DNA from: Alteraurantiacibacter aestuarii | GTDB taxonomy: Bacteria > Pseudomonadota > Alphaproteobacteria > Sphingomonadales > Sphingomonadaceae | Direction of reading: 5' to 3' | NCBI RefSeq assembly: GCF_009827405.1 | Contig: NZ_WTYY01000005.1 | Location: 1-64,000, forward strand | DNA length: 64,000 nt | Shown here: one piece after another, positions 17,401 to 24,948 of the stretch | How the letters are laid out: each line of letters begins with the position of its first letter | Numbering within the stretch: position 1 is the first letter of the stretch | Position numbers and translations under genes: made by a program | Notes under the pieces: generated by a model | What the model was told of the DNA's origin: nothing | Databases searched by the model: none | Seen by the model: only the letters and a program-made list of their open reading frames with translations

Positions 17401-18579
17401 ACCATGTCCGGTAACGTCATCGTGCAGTTCCTGAATCTGGCTGGCGATGGTGGGGTCGACGGTGATCGACTGCCCGTCGCGGCCATATTGCGCATAGATC
17501 AGCGAATGGCGCGGCTCCCGGTCATTGGCATAGATCACGTGGCACGATGCGCAGCCGGAATGACGGAAATCGCCCGGCTGGTCATTGGTGCCCATGAACC
17601 ATGTGAACGGATCGTTGAGGCGCGTCTTGTGGATGTTGAGCACCGGAATGGCGGCGCGCAGGCCGGTGCCGGGGCCGCGGTTGGACTGGCGCAGGTCGGG
17701 GCGGCCGGGTTCTTCCAGCCGCTGGATCAGGCCGGTCGGGTTGGGCAGGCCAATCTCGGGGAACTGGCTGGCGATATTGCGCCCGCCGCGTTCAAACACA
17801 CGGAACACGTCGGCAGGGGGCACCACATGCCACGTCGGCAGCGGATAGAGCGTGCCCAGCGCGCCGCGCGCCTGCTGTTCGGCTGTCACCGTGCCGTGCG
17901 GCGCACCCGGAGACATGATCTGGGCCGCTTCGCCTTCGCGCGTATAGGCTTCACCCACGACGTAATTCTTGAACGGCAGAATGCCGTTATTATAGGACGC
18001 GCCGCCCCACAGCATGGCACCGGTGGCCATCAGCGAGCGCTCCGCCGCCTCGATCACCGGCATATGGCAGGCACCGCAGGCCTCACGCGCCACGCGGTAA
18101 TCGCTGGGATTGTTGAAGCGCACGAATTCGGGCGATTCATTGTTGAGAAGAGAATAGCTGCGTTCCGGATTGGCGGAACTGGGGAAGTGCCATGTTTCGG
18201 GCAGGGTCGGCAAGACGTGAGCCGAATCGCGCGCGGCGACATAGTCCGGGTGGTCCTGCGCCAGCTCGCTATTGCCCATGATTGCCGGATTGCCGCCGTG
18301 GCAATCCACGCAGCCAAGCCGCACGGCCGGACTGAGATGCATGGTCGGCGCATCGGTCTGCACGTGGCAGGAATTGCAGCCTTCGGACTTGGCTATCATC
18401 TCGGCCACGCTCTGGTTCTGCGGAGCTGGAAGGGCGGTGACCAGGCTGTAATCGCGCTCAACCGGAGTTTCCCCGCCGCCTGCTGCGCGCAGGTCCGGCC
18501 CGGCCAGCATGGCACCGCCAGCGGCAATCAGGCTGAGAGCGAAGGCGACGTGGCGCCGGGGGAGTCTGAAGCTCAGCAT
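14428..18579 (-). CDS. Secreted decahaem cytochrome c with His/Asp-rich linker and LVIVD-like beta-propeller end
   Basis: A 1,383-residue exported protein. A signal peptide (HVAFALSLIAAGGAMLAG) is followed by ten CXXCH sites spread over about residues 65-830: CNSCH, CVDCH, CGACH, CASCH, CMNCH, CADCH, CKDCH, CFTCH, CGGCH and CSDCH. At about 385-436 there is a linker made almost entirely of His, Asp, Gly and Glu, likely metal-binding. The last ~430 residues carry repeats such as YIFVAEGRGGFRVYDI, AYITADVGLVVVDLSNP and AYVAAKNEGLVIVDI, typical of LVIVD/beta-propeller surface domains. Its ATG overlaps the stop of the upstream barrel gene (TGATG). It probably sits at or outside the outer membrane as the terminal electron carrier; the location is inferred from the neighbours. 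Confidence 0.87.
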   Translation of the reverse strand: MLSFRLPRRHVAFALSLIAAGGAMLAGPDLRAAGGGETPVERDYSLVTALPAPQNQSVAEMIAKSEGCNSCHVQTDAPTMHLSPAVRLGCVDCHGGNPAIMGNSELAQDHPDYVAARDSAHVLPTLPETWHFPSSANPERSYSLLNNESPEFVRFNNPSDYRVAREACGACHMPVIEAAERSLMATGAMLWGGASYNNGILPFKNYVVGEAYTREGEAAQIMSPGAPHGTVTAEQQARGALGTLYPLPTWHVVPPADVFRVFERGGRNIASQFPEIGLPNPTGLIQRLEEPGRPDLRQSNRGPGTGLRAAIPVLNIHKTRLNDPFTWFMGTNDQPGDFRHSGCASCHVIYANDREPRHSLIYAQYGRDGQSITVDPTIASQIQELHDDVTGHGDGHGDEHGDEHGDTHAAPVHGALKQPGDADHHDDGHDGGHESDGLSPDRERGHPLQHVFTRAIPTAQCMNCHMHQPNIFLNSYLGYTMWDYESDAPHMWPEQQAYPTAEEVRAVLDRNPEGASPRGNWADLDFLRNVYDLNPELNDTQFADYHGHGWNFRAIFKRDREGNLLDAEGNIVDPDDPERWRREGEEQFAEVGTNPGKTVHMMDIHAEKGLQCADCHFSQDSHGNGLIYGEVANAIEIGCKDCHGTADAYPTLRTSGPAAPPEGNDLTLIRNPDGQRRFEWTYDSMGRRQLTQRSIVDPDLEWQISLVRDSVDPANPHFNAKAARAKLMSVDGAETGNFEFGLGITPENRAHGDEEMACFTCHLSWTTSCGGCHLPIEANWESQVHRYEGETTRNFATYNPQVARDEMFQLGRHQSTKGNQVAPVRSTSALVLSSTNINRERIYVQQPPISSIGFSSQAFAPHFPHTVRLTETKTCSDCHLSEAEDNNAVMAQLLLLGTNFVNFVGLNAWTGLEGGFEAVRVTEYDEPQAVIGSYLQRYAYPDYWRMHVEDNDRELKNWTRGEAFDGDLSGETHPLEEFANVVEGTSDAVRCLQTRGEYIFVAEGRGGFRVYDIASIANKGFSERIITAPFSPLGNDTHVNTTNATCMAIPTNQAIAPTRNTEQMREMNQEQPFLPIYSYAVVTDAVEGLILVNVDTLADAELRNNNLDRADLANGRDAWNPNNILAGARHITLAGEVAYITADVGLVVVDLSNPLDPQLSAVREMRDARGSAVQFRYLWVTDADGLKLFDITSLRNPVARPEGTVPMANARRLYLARTYAYVAAKNEGLVIVDITRPLAPRVHLRETFGGLMNDVEDVVVATTNASLFAYVADGRNGMKVLQLTSPDSQRNFYGFSPAPVPELIAWARTPSPALAMSKGLDRDRAVDETGGQMAVFGRLGSRPFNREEMENLFLTSAGVPWMVSDEPDMAAWVPGVGPLANGE

Positions 18580-20543
18580 CAGTAGCTCAAGGTCACATTT
18601 GCCAGCACGGAAATATACGTCCGATCATTGCCCAGATTGTCAAACAGGTCGCGAAATCCATCGCCCGAGACCAGTGCCGCGCCAGACAGGCGGGCTACGA
18701 TATTCTGCGTCGCTTTCGGCCGCCAGATCGCCGATGCGGACAGGTCATAGCCGATATCGGCGGGGATTGACCCTTCGTTGCGCAAGGCCTCCAGCGTGGC
18801 CGTGTTCTCGAACCACAGGTGGTTGGCATTGGCGGTCAGGCGCAGTTCGGGAGAGATATCGAAATCCGCACCCAGGCCCACCAGGATCAGGCCGGGATTG
18901 TTGAAATTGGACTGGCCCTGCTCCTTGCTGGAGCGCAGCGAATTGAGGATGCCGTTGCGGCCATTCACGCTGACCGCGCGCCCGCCGCCGGCAAAGGGAA
19001 TGGTCTGACGTATCCAGTATGACGTATCGGCGCCGGCAAAGACCGGATTTTCGAAAATCGCATCATAGCCGGTTTCGGTATTGTCATAGGGATCGCCGTC
19101 GCCGCTGGCCCATGCACCGGACAGGCGAAAGCGCATCCAGTCCTTGTCATAGCTGGCCTCTGCCGCGGCGAAGAAGCCGCGCACCTGCGCCGGGCGATCG
19201 GTGAAGAAGCTGTTCCGGTCCTCGCCCAGTGCGGCATAGGTGCTGGCGGTGATGTTGATGCGGCCAAGCCGGCCATCGGCGTTATAGCCAAGGTACACCA
19301 CATCGTAATTGCGCCCGCGCAGCGAGCCCAGCAGCGCCGGGCGCACGGGGAAGCCATTGTCGTCGATCTGGATATCGCCCGCTTCGCGGTTGCGGTTGTA
19401 GACCACCGTCACCTGGCTGGTGAGCGCGGGGATCAGGAAATCCTGGCGATAGGCATTGGCCATGAACACCCAGTCATCGCGCGGGGTCTGCAGGATCGCG
19501 TTCAGCCCGCTGTTGGTGTCTTTCTCCAGCCGCCAGAAGGCCGCCAGATTGTACTGGAAGCGGTTGTTGTCGCGCGTGCCGAACAGGCGAAAGCCCAGCT
19601 GGTTGTCATTGAACAGGAAGCCGCGGAAATCCGCCTGCATCGGCTGGATACCGATGCGGAAGCTGTCAAAGTCATAACGCTTGGACGTGTTGCGGATGTG
19701 GTAATCGAAGAAGGCTTCCTGCACGCCCAGAAAATGGTCCGTGCGGTGCGTGGGCAAGGAAGGCTCCACGTGCAGCACGCGCCGTTCGGGCACATCTACA
19801 TGGTTGACGTTGAGCGCCAGCGTCAGCCGGTATTCCACATCTGGCGGCTTGTAGGCGGTGGAGCCTTTCAGCAGCGCGAAGCCGGCGATGAAGGTCTGCG
19901 CGAAGACATAGGAGAAATCATTGCCGAACACGTCCAGCCGGTCCGGGTCCTGCGTGGTCTGCACGCCCACCGGAATGGGGAATGTGCGCGGCTCGAACAC
20001 GGTATCGCTGATGGCGTTGACGACGAAGAACCACTTGTCCTCCTCCAGATCGAGGAAGCGCGGCGTGCGGCATACGGCGCTGCCATAGGGCGGCTCCACC
20101 CCGGCGGCGGCGGCTTCCTCACGCTGGCGGGCGCGGAACTCGCGTTCCTCATCGCTGTTCACGCAGATCGGGCGATCGCCCTTGTAGGTGTTCTGGTTAT
20201 ACGGGTCAGACCATTGTTCGGTCACCAGCCCCAGGTTCTGGATCAGCCGCCAGCGATCGGGGATGGGGATCTGGTCAGTGGGGAAGGCCTGTGGCGGCGG
20301 CGCACGCACGGCGCCGGGATTGTCCTGCGTAACCGGATCGGGCAGCTCACCCACATAGCCGGGACGCGTGCGCCCCTCCACAATGCCGGGGTCAACCGGC
20401 GGCGGTGCGGGCGGGTTGGGATTGACTGTCTGCTGTTCTGCCTGCTCTGCCGCCTCTGCTTCCGGTGCAGGATCAGCCTGCCCGGCCCGGGCCGCAGCCT
20501 CTGCCTGCATCAGCAGCGGCACAAGGAGCAGCGACACACTCAC
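18579..20543 (-). CDS. Predicted outer-membrane beta-barrel protein of the cytochrome operon
   Basis: About 654 residues. A short signal peptide (SVSLLLVPLLMQAEAAARA) leads into a Pro/Glu-rich spacer (about 20-75), then a long series of amphipathic strands with frequent aromatic-belt residues, ending in SVLANVTLSY, an outer-membrane-type C-terminus with final Tyr. GTG 20543 overlaps the upstream stop by four bases (GTGA), the usual sign of translational coupling, and gives a clean signal peptide; TTG or GTG starts up to 20597 would overlap the upstream gene by more than 50 bases. I recognise no specific family. Set between multihaem cytochromes, it could be the porin sheath of a porin-cytochrome conduit; this is inference. 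Confidence 0.72.
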   Translation of the reverse strand: MSVSLLLVPLLMQAEAAARAGQADPAPEAEAAEQAEQQTVNPNPPAPPPVDPGIVEGRTRPGYVGELPDPVTQDNPGAVRAPPPQAFPTDQIPIPDRWRLIQNLGLVTEQWSDPYNQNTYKGDRPICVNSDEEREFRARQREEAAAAGVEPPYGSAVCRTPRFLDLEEDKWFFVVNAISDTVFEPRTFPIPVGVQTTQDPDRLDVFGNDFSYVFAQTFIAGFALLKGSTAYKPPDVEYRLTLALNVNHVDVPERRVLHVEPSLPTHRTDHFLGVQEAFFDYHIRNTSKRYDFDSFRIGIQPMQADFRGFLFNDNQLGFRLFGTRDNNRFQYNLAAFWRLEKDTNSGLNAILQTPRDDWVFMANAYRQDFLIPALTSQVTVVYNRNREAGDIQIDDNGFPVRPALLGSLRGRNYDVVYLGYNADGRLGRINITASTYAALGEDRNSFFTDRPAQVRGFFAAAEASYDKDWMRFRLSGAWASGDGDPYDNTETGYDAIFENPVFAGADTSYWIRQTIPFAGGGRAVSVNGRNGILNSLRSSKEQGQSNFNNPGLILVGLGADFDISPELRLTANANHLWFENTATLEALRNEGSIPADIGYDLSASAIWRPKATQNIVARLSGAALVSGDGFRDLFDNLGNDRTYISVLANVTLSY

Positions 20544-22555
20544 AGGCCAACGCACACATTCTGGTCTGGCGTGTCGAGGAAGGGCGCGAACGGGCAATTG
20601 ACATAGCGCAGGCGCACGATGCGGCCCTGCACGTTCACTTCGATCCGGTCCGCGCGAATGGCAGGCGCGGCATTGCCCAGCGTGCCAAGGCGAACGCCGG
20701 CATTGTTGAGGCCAAGGAAGCTGACCATGTCATCCTGGTCGATACCGTCACCCGAAACGCCGATGCCGCCGATCAGTTGCCCGCCGCGATAGATCGGGAC
20801 CGAACCGGGGAAAATCTGGATACCATTGGCGATCCGCCGCTGGCCGGGCGCTGCTTCGGGCACGCCGGTGCAGCCAACGCCAGTATCCGCCGTGGCCCCG
20901 CCATTGGCGACATAGGTCACGTGCTGGACGATATTTCCCGCCACCAGATCGGTCTGCAGACCCACGGCAAAGGGGCTGAACAGGCCGGATGAGGCGACCG
21001 AAAGCGGGCCGGGCATCTGCGCCACTTCGCCATCGGGGAAATAGGGGCGCGACAGATTGCCGCCCGACCTGTCGGCAAAGGCGTGGGTGCCGGTCAGCGC
21101 GCTGGGCGCTCCCAGGAAATCACGCACGCGCTGCACATAGGCGGGCACATTGGAAACACCGGGCAGCACCGGCACGGCGAGCAATTGCTGGCCAGCCAAT
21201 GGATTGGAGAAGAAGGTCGCCGTGCGCGCCTTCTGCAGGCTCACATCGGTGCCGAACAGCGGGCCATCAGGCGAACGCACGATGCCCAGCACCGCGCCAT
21301 GCGTATCGACCACGCTGATGGTGGCCTGCATGCGGCTGTCCAGCGGACGGCGGATCTGCGCGCGTGCGTGCGAGAGGACCTTGAACGCCTCCTCCATGAT
21401 GGCGCGTACTTCGGCAGCGGTCAGCGGCTGTGCCACGCTGCCAAGATCTGTGCCGGCGCGAATGGGGAAGCGCGAGTTGCCGCTGCCATCTGTCAGCACA
21501 AAGGCATCGGGATTGGTGAATTCGCTGGCCTTGGCGGCACGTACGCCTGAAGCTTCCGTGCCATAGGTGGTGCCCGCCCGAAGCGAGCCATCGCTGTAAC
21601 CGGTCACCGCCACCAGCGCCCCGGCAGAACCGTTGATGGCGGCGAAATTGCTGTGCAGCGGGGCCAGGTTGGCAGGCGTGGCATCGCTGAAACGCAGAGT
21701 GGTGCCATCGGCGCTGATCATCTCGGCACGGATGGCGGATGGCGGCATGAAGCCCTGTATGCCTGCCAGCGCGATCGCTTCCTCGGCATCGCTGTCAATG
21801 TCGAGCGTGTTGGCATCAAAGCCATAGTCGCCATCGCCCATCACGCCGATGCCGCCCACGACCACGCCATTCTTGTAAATCGGGAAGCCGCCGGGATCGG
21901 CAGACAGGCCCAGCGGCGAACGCTTGGGGCCGATCAGCGCACCGGGACCGCCAGCGGAATTGTAACGCTGGCTGAGGTCGGAGCATGGCAACTGGCTGAA
22001 CTGCACGCCAAACAGCGGGCCGCTTTCCAGCCCCACCGTGCTGGGTGCGGGCGGGAAATGCTGCTGCACGATCTGGCTGGCCGTGCGGCTGGAAAAGGCA
22101 TTGCCGCCACTGGAAAGATAGGCCCCGGTCACGGCCTTGGCGATGGCGCCGGTCACTGCGGGAACCGTCGCTCCTTGCAGGCCGATACCGCCGCCGACAG
22201 GGGCAATGCCGCCAATGCGCTTGCGGCTGACTTCCATCAGATCGGGCGCGCCGTTCATCTTGAACACGGCCAGCACATTGCCGACCCGGTCCGTTACCGC
22301 GATATAGGATGGCAGGCTGCGCGCCTGCGCCTCGCCCACCGCCTGCGCGATGATGGTCTGCACTTCAGCGACCGAAAGCGATTCCGCGGCGGGCGGGTTG
22401 AACACACCGCCAGCCGGTGGCGGAGCGGGCGAAGGCGTGGGCGTGGCCCCACCTGTGCCGCCGCCTGCGCCCGGAGTGCCGGTGCTGCTGCCGCCGCATC
22501 CCGAAAGGACCAGCGCGGCGCTTGCCAGCAGTGCTGTTGCCACCCGCACCCGCAT
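20540..22555 (-). CDS. Lipoprotein with two HbpS/GlcG-like (DUF336) domains
   Basis: 671 residues. A lipoprotein signal with lipobox LVLSGC (Cys about 20) and a Gly/Thr/Pro spacer (21-55) precede two copies of the HbpS/GlcG fold, about residues 60-340 and 375-655. The copies are recognised by AIAQAVGEAQA and IMEEAFKVLSHARA helices, DRVGNVLAVF and DTHGAVLGIVR strands, and the repeated ends YKNGVVVGGIGVMGDG and YRGGQLIGGIGVSGDG. HbpS relatives bind haem or small organic ligands. The start codon overlaps the upstream stop (TAATG). Membrane-tethered haem binding or storage for the neighbouring cytochromes is possible; ligand binding is not shown by the sequence. Confidence 0.8.
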   Translation of the reverse strand: MRVRVATALLASAALVLSGCGGSSTGTPGAGGGTGGATPTPSPAPPPAGGVFNPPAAESLSVAEVQTIIAQAVGEAQARSLPSYIAVTDRVGNVLAVFKMNGAPDLMEVSRKRIGGIAPVGGGIGLQGATVPAVTGAIAKAVTGAYLSSGGNAFSSRTASQIVQQHFPPAPSTVGLESGPLFGVQFSQLPCSDLSQRYNSAGGPGALIGPKRSPLGLSADPGGFPIYKNGVVVGGIGVMGDGDYGFDANTLDIDSDAEEAIALAGIQGFMPPSAIRAEMISADGTTLRFSDATPANLAPLHSNFAAINGSAGALVAVTGYSDGSLRAGTTYGTEASGVRAAKASEFTNPDAFVLTDGSGNSRFPIRAGTDLGSVAQPLTAAEVRAIMEEAFKVLSHARAQIRRPLDSRMQATISVVDTHGAVLGIVRSPDGPLFGTDVSLQKARTATFFSNPLAGQQLLAVPVLPGVSNVPAYVQRVRDFLGAPSALTGTHAFADRSGGNLSRPYFPDGEVAQMPGPLSVASSGLFSPFAVGLQTDLVAGNIVQHVTYVANGGATADTGVGCTGVPEAAPGQRRIANGIQIFPGSVPIYRGGQLIGGIGVSGDGIDQDDMVSFLGLNNAGVRLGTLGNAAPAIRADRIEVNVQGRIVRLRYVNCPFAPFLDTPDQNVCVGL

Positions 22556-23979
22556 TACTGCAGACGTCCGATCGCGCCCACCGCATTGCCAAGTGCAGAG
22601 CGGAATTCCGCCGGGCGATAACTCTCCGGAGTGCGCACCGCCTGGTAGGCGCGGTTGATGTCGGTGCGGATGCTGGCGGCTGCACCAATGGTGATGCGGC
22701 CCTGCGTGACCAGCGCGTTGAGCAGCGTATCCACCGCCATCACCGCCTGGGCGGAACCGGCATAGTCGGTGAAGCGGGTGCTGGTGGCGCGATCTCCAAT
22801 GGTGGCGATCACCTGGAAGGCATCGTTTCCGCCATAGGACCGCGATGCCAGCGCATCGGAAAGCCGTGCGGCCTCCGTGCGCAGCGCCATGGCGGCGGCC
22901 TGCGCCTGCGGGCGGCCCTCGTTCATGGCATCGTGGAAGTTGCGGCTGGCACTGCGGAAGCTGTCTGCCCGCGCCGGGGCCAGCGCCTGCGCCACTGCAT
23001 CCAGCATGATGATGTTCTCGTCATTGAAAGGCGGCTGACCAAAGGGAATGGGCCGCTGCGGATTGGTCTCGAACGTCAGGCGGCGCTGCGCCCCGTCGGT
23101 GATCTGGCGGTGGCAGCTGTGGCAATCATAGAAGGTGAATTGCGGGAACACGCCCTGCGTTGCCAGTTCGGGCCGGGCGAACAGATCCGTCGCGCGGGCC
23201 ACGGCCTCTGCCTGTCCCACGGCCCACAACTGCACATTGTCCGGCGCACGCTTGCGCATCAGGTAATCGGCATCGACATCGTGATGCTGCTGGAAGGCGC
23301 TGAACAGGTCCAGCTCGAAGGAAATGCGCGGATGGCCCGCTGCCATCATCGCATGGGTCACGAACTGGCCCTGATCGGCGCTGCCATAATGGCAATCCAG
23401 GCACACGCGGGCGCGGGCCTGCGGCTGGTCCAGCGCGGTCAGTCCGTTGGCGATATTGGCGGTGTGGGTGCCGCCCACCTTGTAATGGCTGGCGATCCAG
23501 CCCGCTGCCGGTCCGTGGCAGCTTTCGCAGCCGACCCCGTCAGTGGTTTGAAAGCGCGGACCGCGATCGGATGCGGGCACGAAGGTGGAATGGCAGCCCA
23601 GGCATTCAGAGCGCGAGGTGGCGTTGTCCCAGCCCAGCGACTGGGCAATCTGCCGGCCGCGCGGGGAGCCAAGAACGGCATAAGCCCGGCTGTGTGCGCC
23701 GCTGACGGCGGAGGATTCCTGCCATGTGGCGATTTCATCCTGCCGCACCACTTCGCCATTGCCTTCGCTGCGGCCGTGGCAGGTCGATCCTGCGCAGGTG
23801 GCAACGCCGGTATAGGAATAGGCGCTGCCAGTATCGGATTGGGCGTTGGCGCTTTGGGCTTGCGGCAGTCCGGTAAACAGCGCGGCCAGTGCCAGAGTGG
23901 CGACGGCGATGCCGGGAGCAAGATTGCGCAGGCGGCGCAAGGGTGCCGCAAATCCGGACCGCTCCGCGCGCTTGCTCAT
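22555..23979 (-). CDS. Periplasmic multihaem cytochrome c (cytochrome c-554-like)
   Basis: 474 residues, exported (signal helix about 23-46). Haem sites: CLGCH, CESCH, CLDCH and CHSCH, plus an N-terminal CAGSTCH, a CX4CH form that some multihaem cytochromes use, giving four or five haems. The arrangement resembles cytochrome c-554-type proteins. The C-terminal ~170 residues lack Cys and look helical. It is the first gene of the four-gene minus-strand operon. The leader GTTTGGGGGGAC, four bases before the ATG, supplies a strong ribosome site and resembles the leader of the gene at 8001. It may shuttle electrons across the periplasm between the inner-membrane FHA-decahaem and the outer-membrane proteins. 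Confidence 0.85.
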   Translation of the reverse strand: MSKRAERSGFAAPLRRLRNLAPGIAVATLALAALFTGLPQAQSANAQSDTGSAYSYTGVATCAGSTCHGRSEGNGEVVRQDEIATWQESSAVSGAHSRAYAVLGSPRGRQIAQSLGWDNATSRSECLGCHSTFVPASDRGPRFQTTDGVGCESCHGPAAGWIASHYKVGGTHTANIANGLTALDQPQARARVCLDCHYGSADQGQFVTHAMMAAGHPRISFELDLFSAFQQHHDVDADYLMRKRAPDNVQLWAVGQAEAVARATDLFARPELATQGVFPQFTFYDCHSCHRQITDGAQRRLTFETNPQRPIPFGQPPFNDENIIMLDAVAQALAPARADSFRSASRNFHDAMNEGRPQAQAAAMALRTEAARLSDALASRSYGGNDAFQVIATIGDRATSTRFTDYAGSAQAVMAVDTLLNALVTQGRITIGAAASIRTDINRAYQAVRTPESYRPAEFRSALGNAVGAIGRLQ

Positions 23980-24081
23980 TATAGTCCCCCCAAACTTGCA
24001 CTATATGCCGGACAATCCCCTACCGTCCGCCATCTCCGCCCCGCCCGGACCCCCCGGCCAGGACAGAACCTGTATGGTAAC

Positions 24082-24801
24082 CTATTCGCCCATCATCGCT
24101 GAGGACATCTGGTTCAGCTGTTCCATGCAGCCGTTTGCAATCAATGTCGCCGCCAGTTCCTCGGCAGCAGAAGGCGCGGAATCGAGGAAGACGAATTTCA
24201 CCTCCACCGCATTGCTGCCCGATCCGTGGCCGATCTGGTAAGTGGTGCCTTCGCTGGGCGGATTGCTCGCATCCCAGCTTGCCAGCATCTCGCCCGCCGG
24301 GAAGGTAATGCGCGATGTCATGTTCCCGGTTCCGACGGAATAGGTGCTTTCGGCCTGCGTATCGGCGCGCCACAGGCGCACGCCCTGATCGGCCGGCAGG
24401 CAGATCGTACCCGCCTTGCTGACATCGACATACCACAGGCTGGGATTGCTGACTTCGCCCACATTCGCGCTGCGCACCGCCCCGGTGCGGGCCCTGGTGG
24501 CCGACCTTTGCGTGGTGAGCGAGGCAAAGGCGCGGTTCTGGCTTGCGCCGCTCTGGCTGGCGAGCGTGAAACTTCCCGATCCGCGCAGCACGCGCGTTCC
24601 GCCATTGTCCAGCACGGTCACGCTGTCCCCGTCGCGCAGGGTAATGCGCTCATTACCGCCGATCTGGCGACCGACCGGGAACTGTCCGGCAGACGGTCCG
24701 CTGGATGACACGACCACGCCTGCCTCGGCGCTTTGCGGAGTGACGGCGAGGCCGGTCGCAATCAATGCGACAGCGGCGAGTGTTCCCCTGGTCAAGGACA
24801 T
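24082..24801 (-). CDS. Secreted protein of unknown function, FecR-like N-terminal region
   Basis: 239 residues with a signal peptide (VALIATGLAVTPQSAEA). Residues about 50-85 (GNERITLRDGDSVTVLDNGG...LRGSGSFTL) resemble the beta-sandwich core of FecR-type periplasmic domains. The rest contains one Cys (TICLPADQG) in the middle and another near the end (IANGCMEQL), possibly a disulphide. It lies between the cytochrome operon and the CHASE2 cyclase on the same strand, so it could signal to the cyclase sensor domain or belong to the cytochrome operon; both are guesses. A GAGGAAAGAG ribosome site precedes ATG 24801. Confidence 0.6.
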   Translation of the reverse strand: MSLTRGTLAAVALIATGLAVTPQSAEAGVVVSSSGPSAGQFPVGRQIGGNERITLRDGDSVTVLDNGGTRVLRGSGSFTLASQSGASQNRAFASLTTQRSATRARTGAVRSANVGEVSNPSLWYVDVSKAGTICLPADQGVRLWRADTQAESTYSVGTGNMTSRITFPAGEMLASWDASNPPSEGTTYQIGHGSGSNAVEVKFVFLDSAPSAAEELAATLIANGCMEQLNQMSSAMMGE

Positions 24802-24948
24802 AGTCTCTTTCCTCGTTCAAATTCTTGGCTGTGCTGTAGCAAATTCTGCAGAGCTTTGTCAGCCGGATTGATTGGATTGTTTTCAGGCTTAGGCCGCCCG
24901 ATGTGAATTGCGTGTGACTTGGATGAGTGTTTCCGCATGCCGTGGTGA

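Noticed and set aside
16294..18585. 763-residue plus-strand frame opposite the decahaem gene
   Set aside because: It lies antisense to ten CXXCH motifs and a signal peptide; no domain features of its own.
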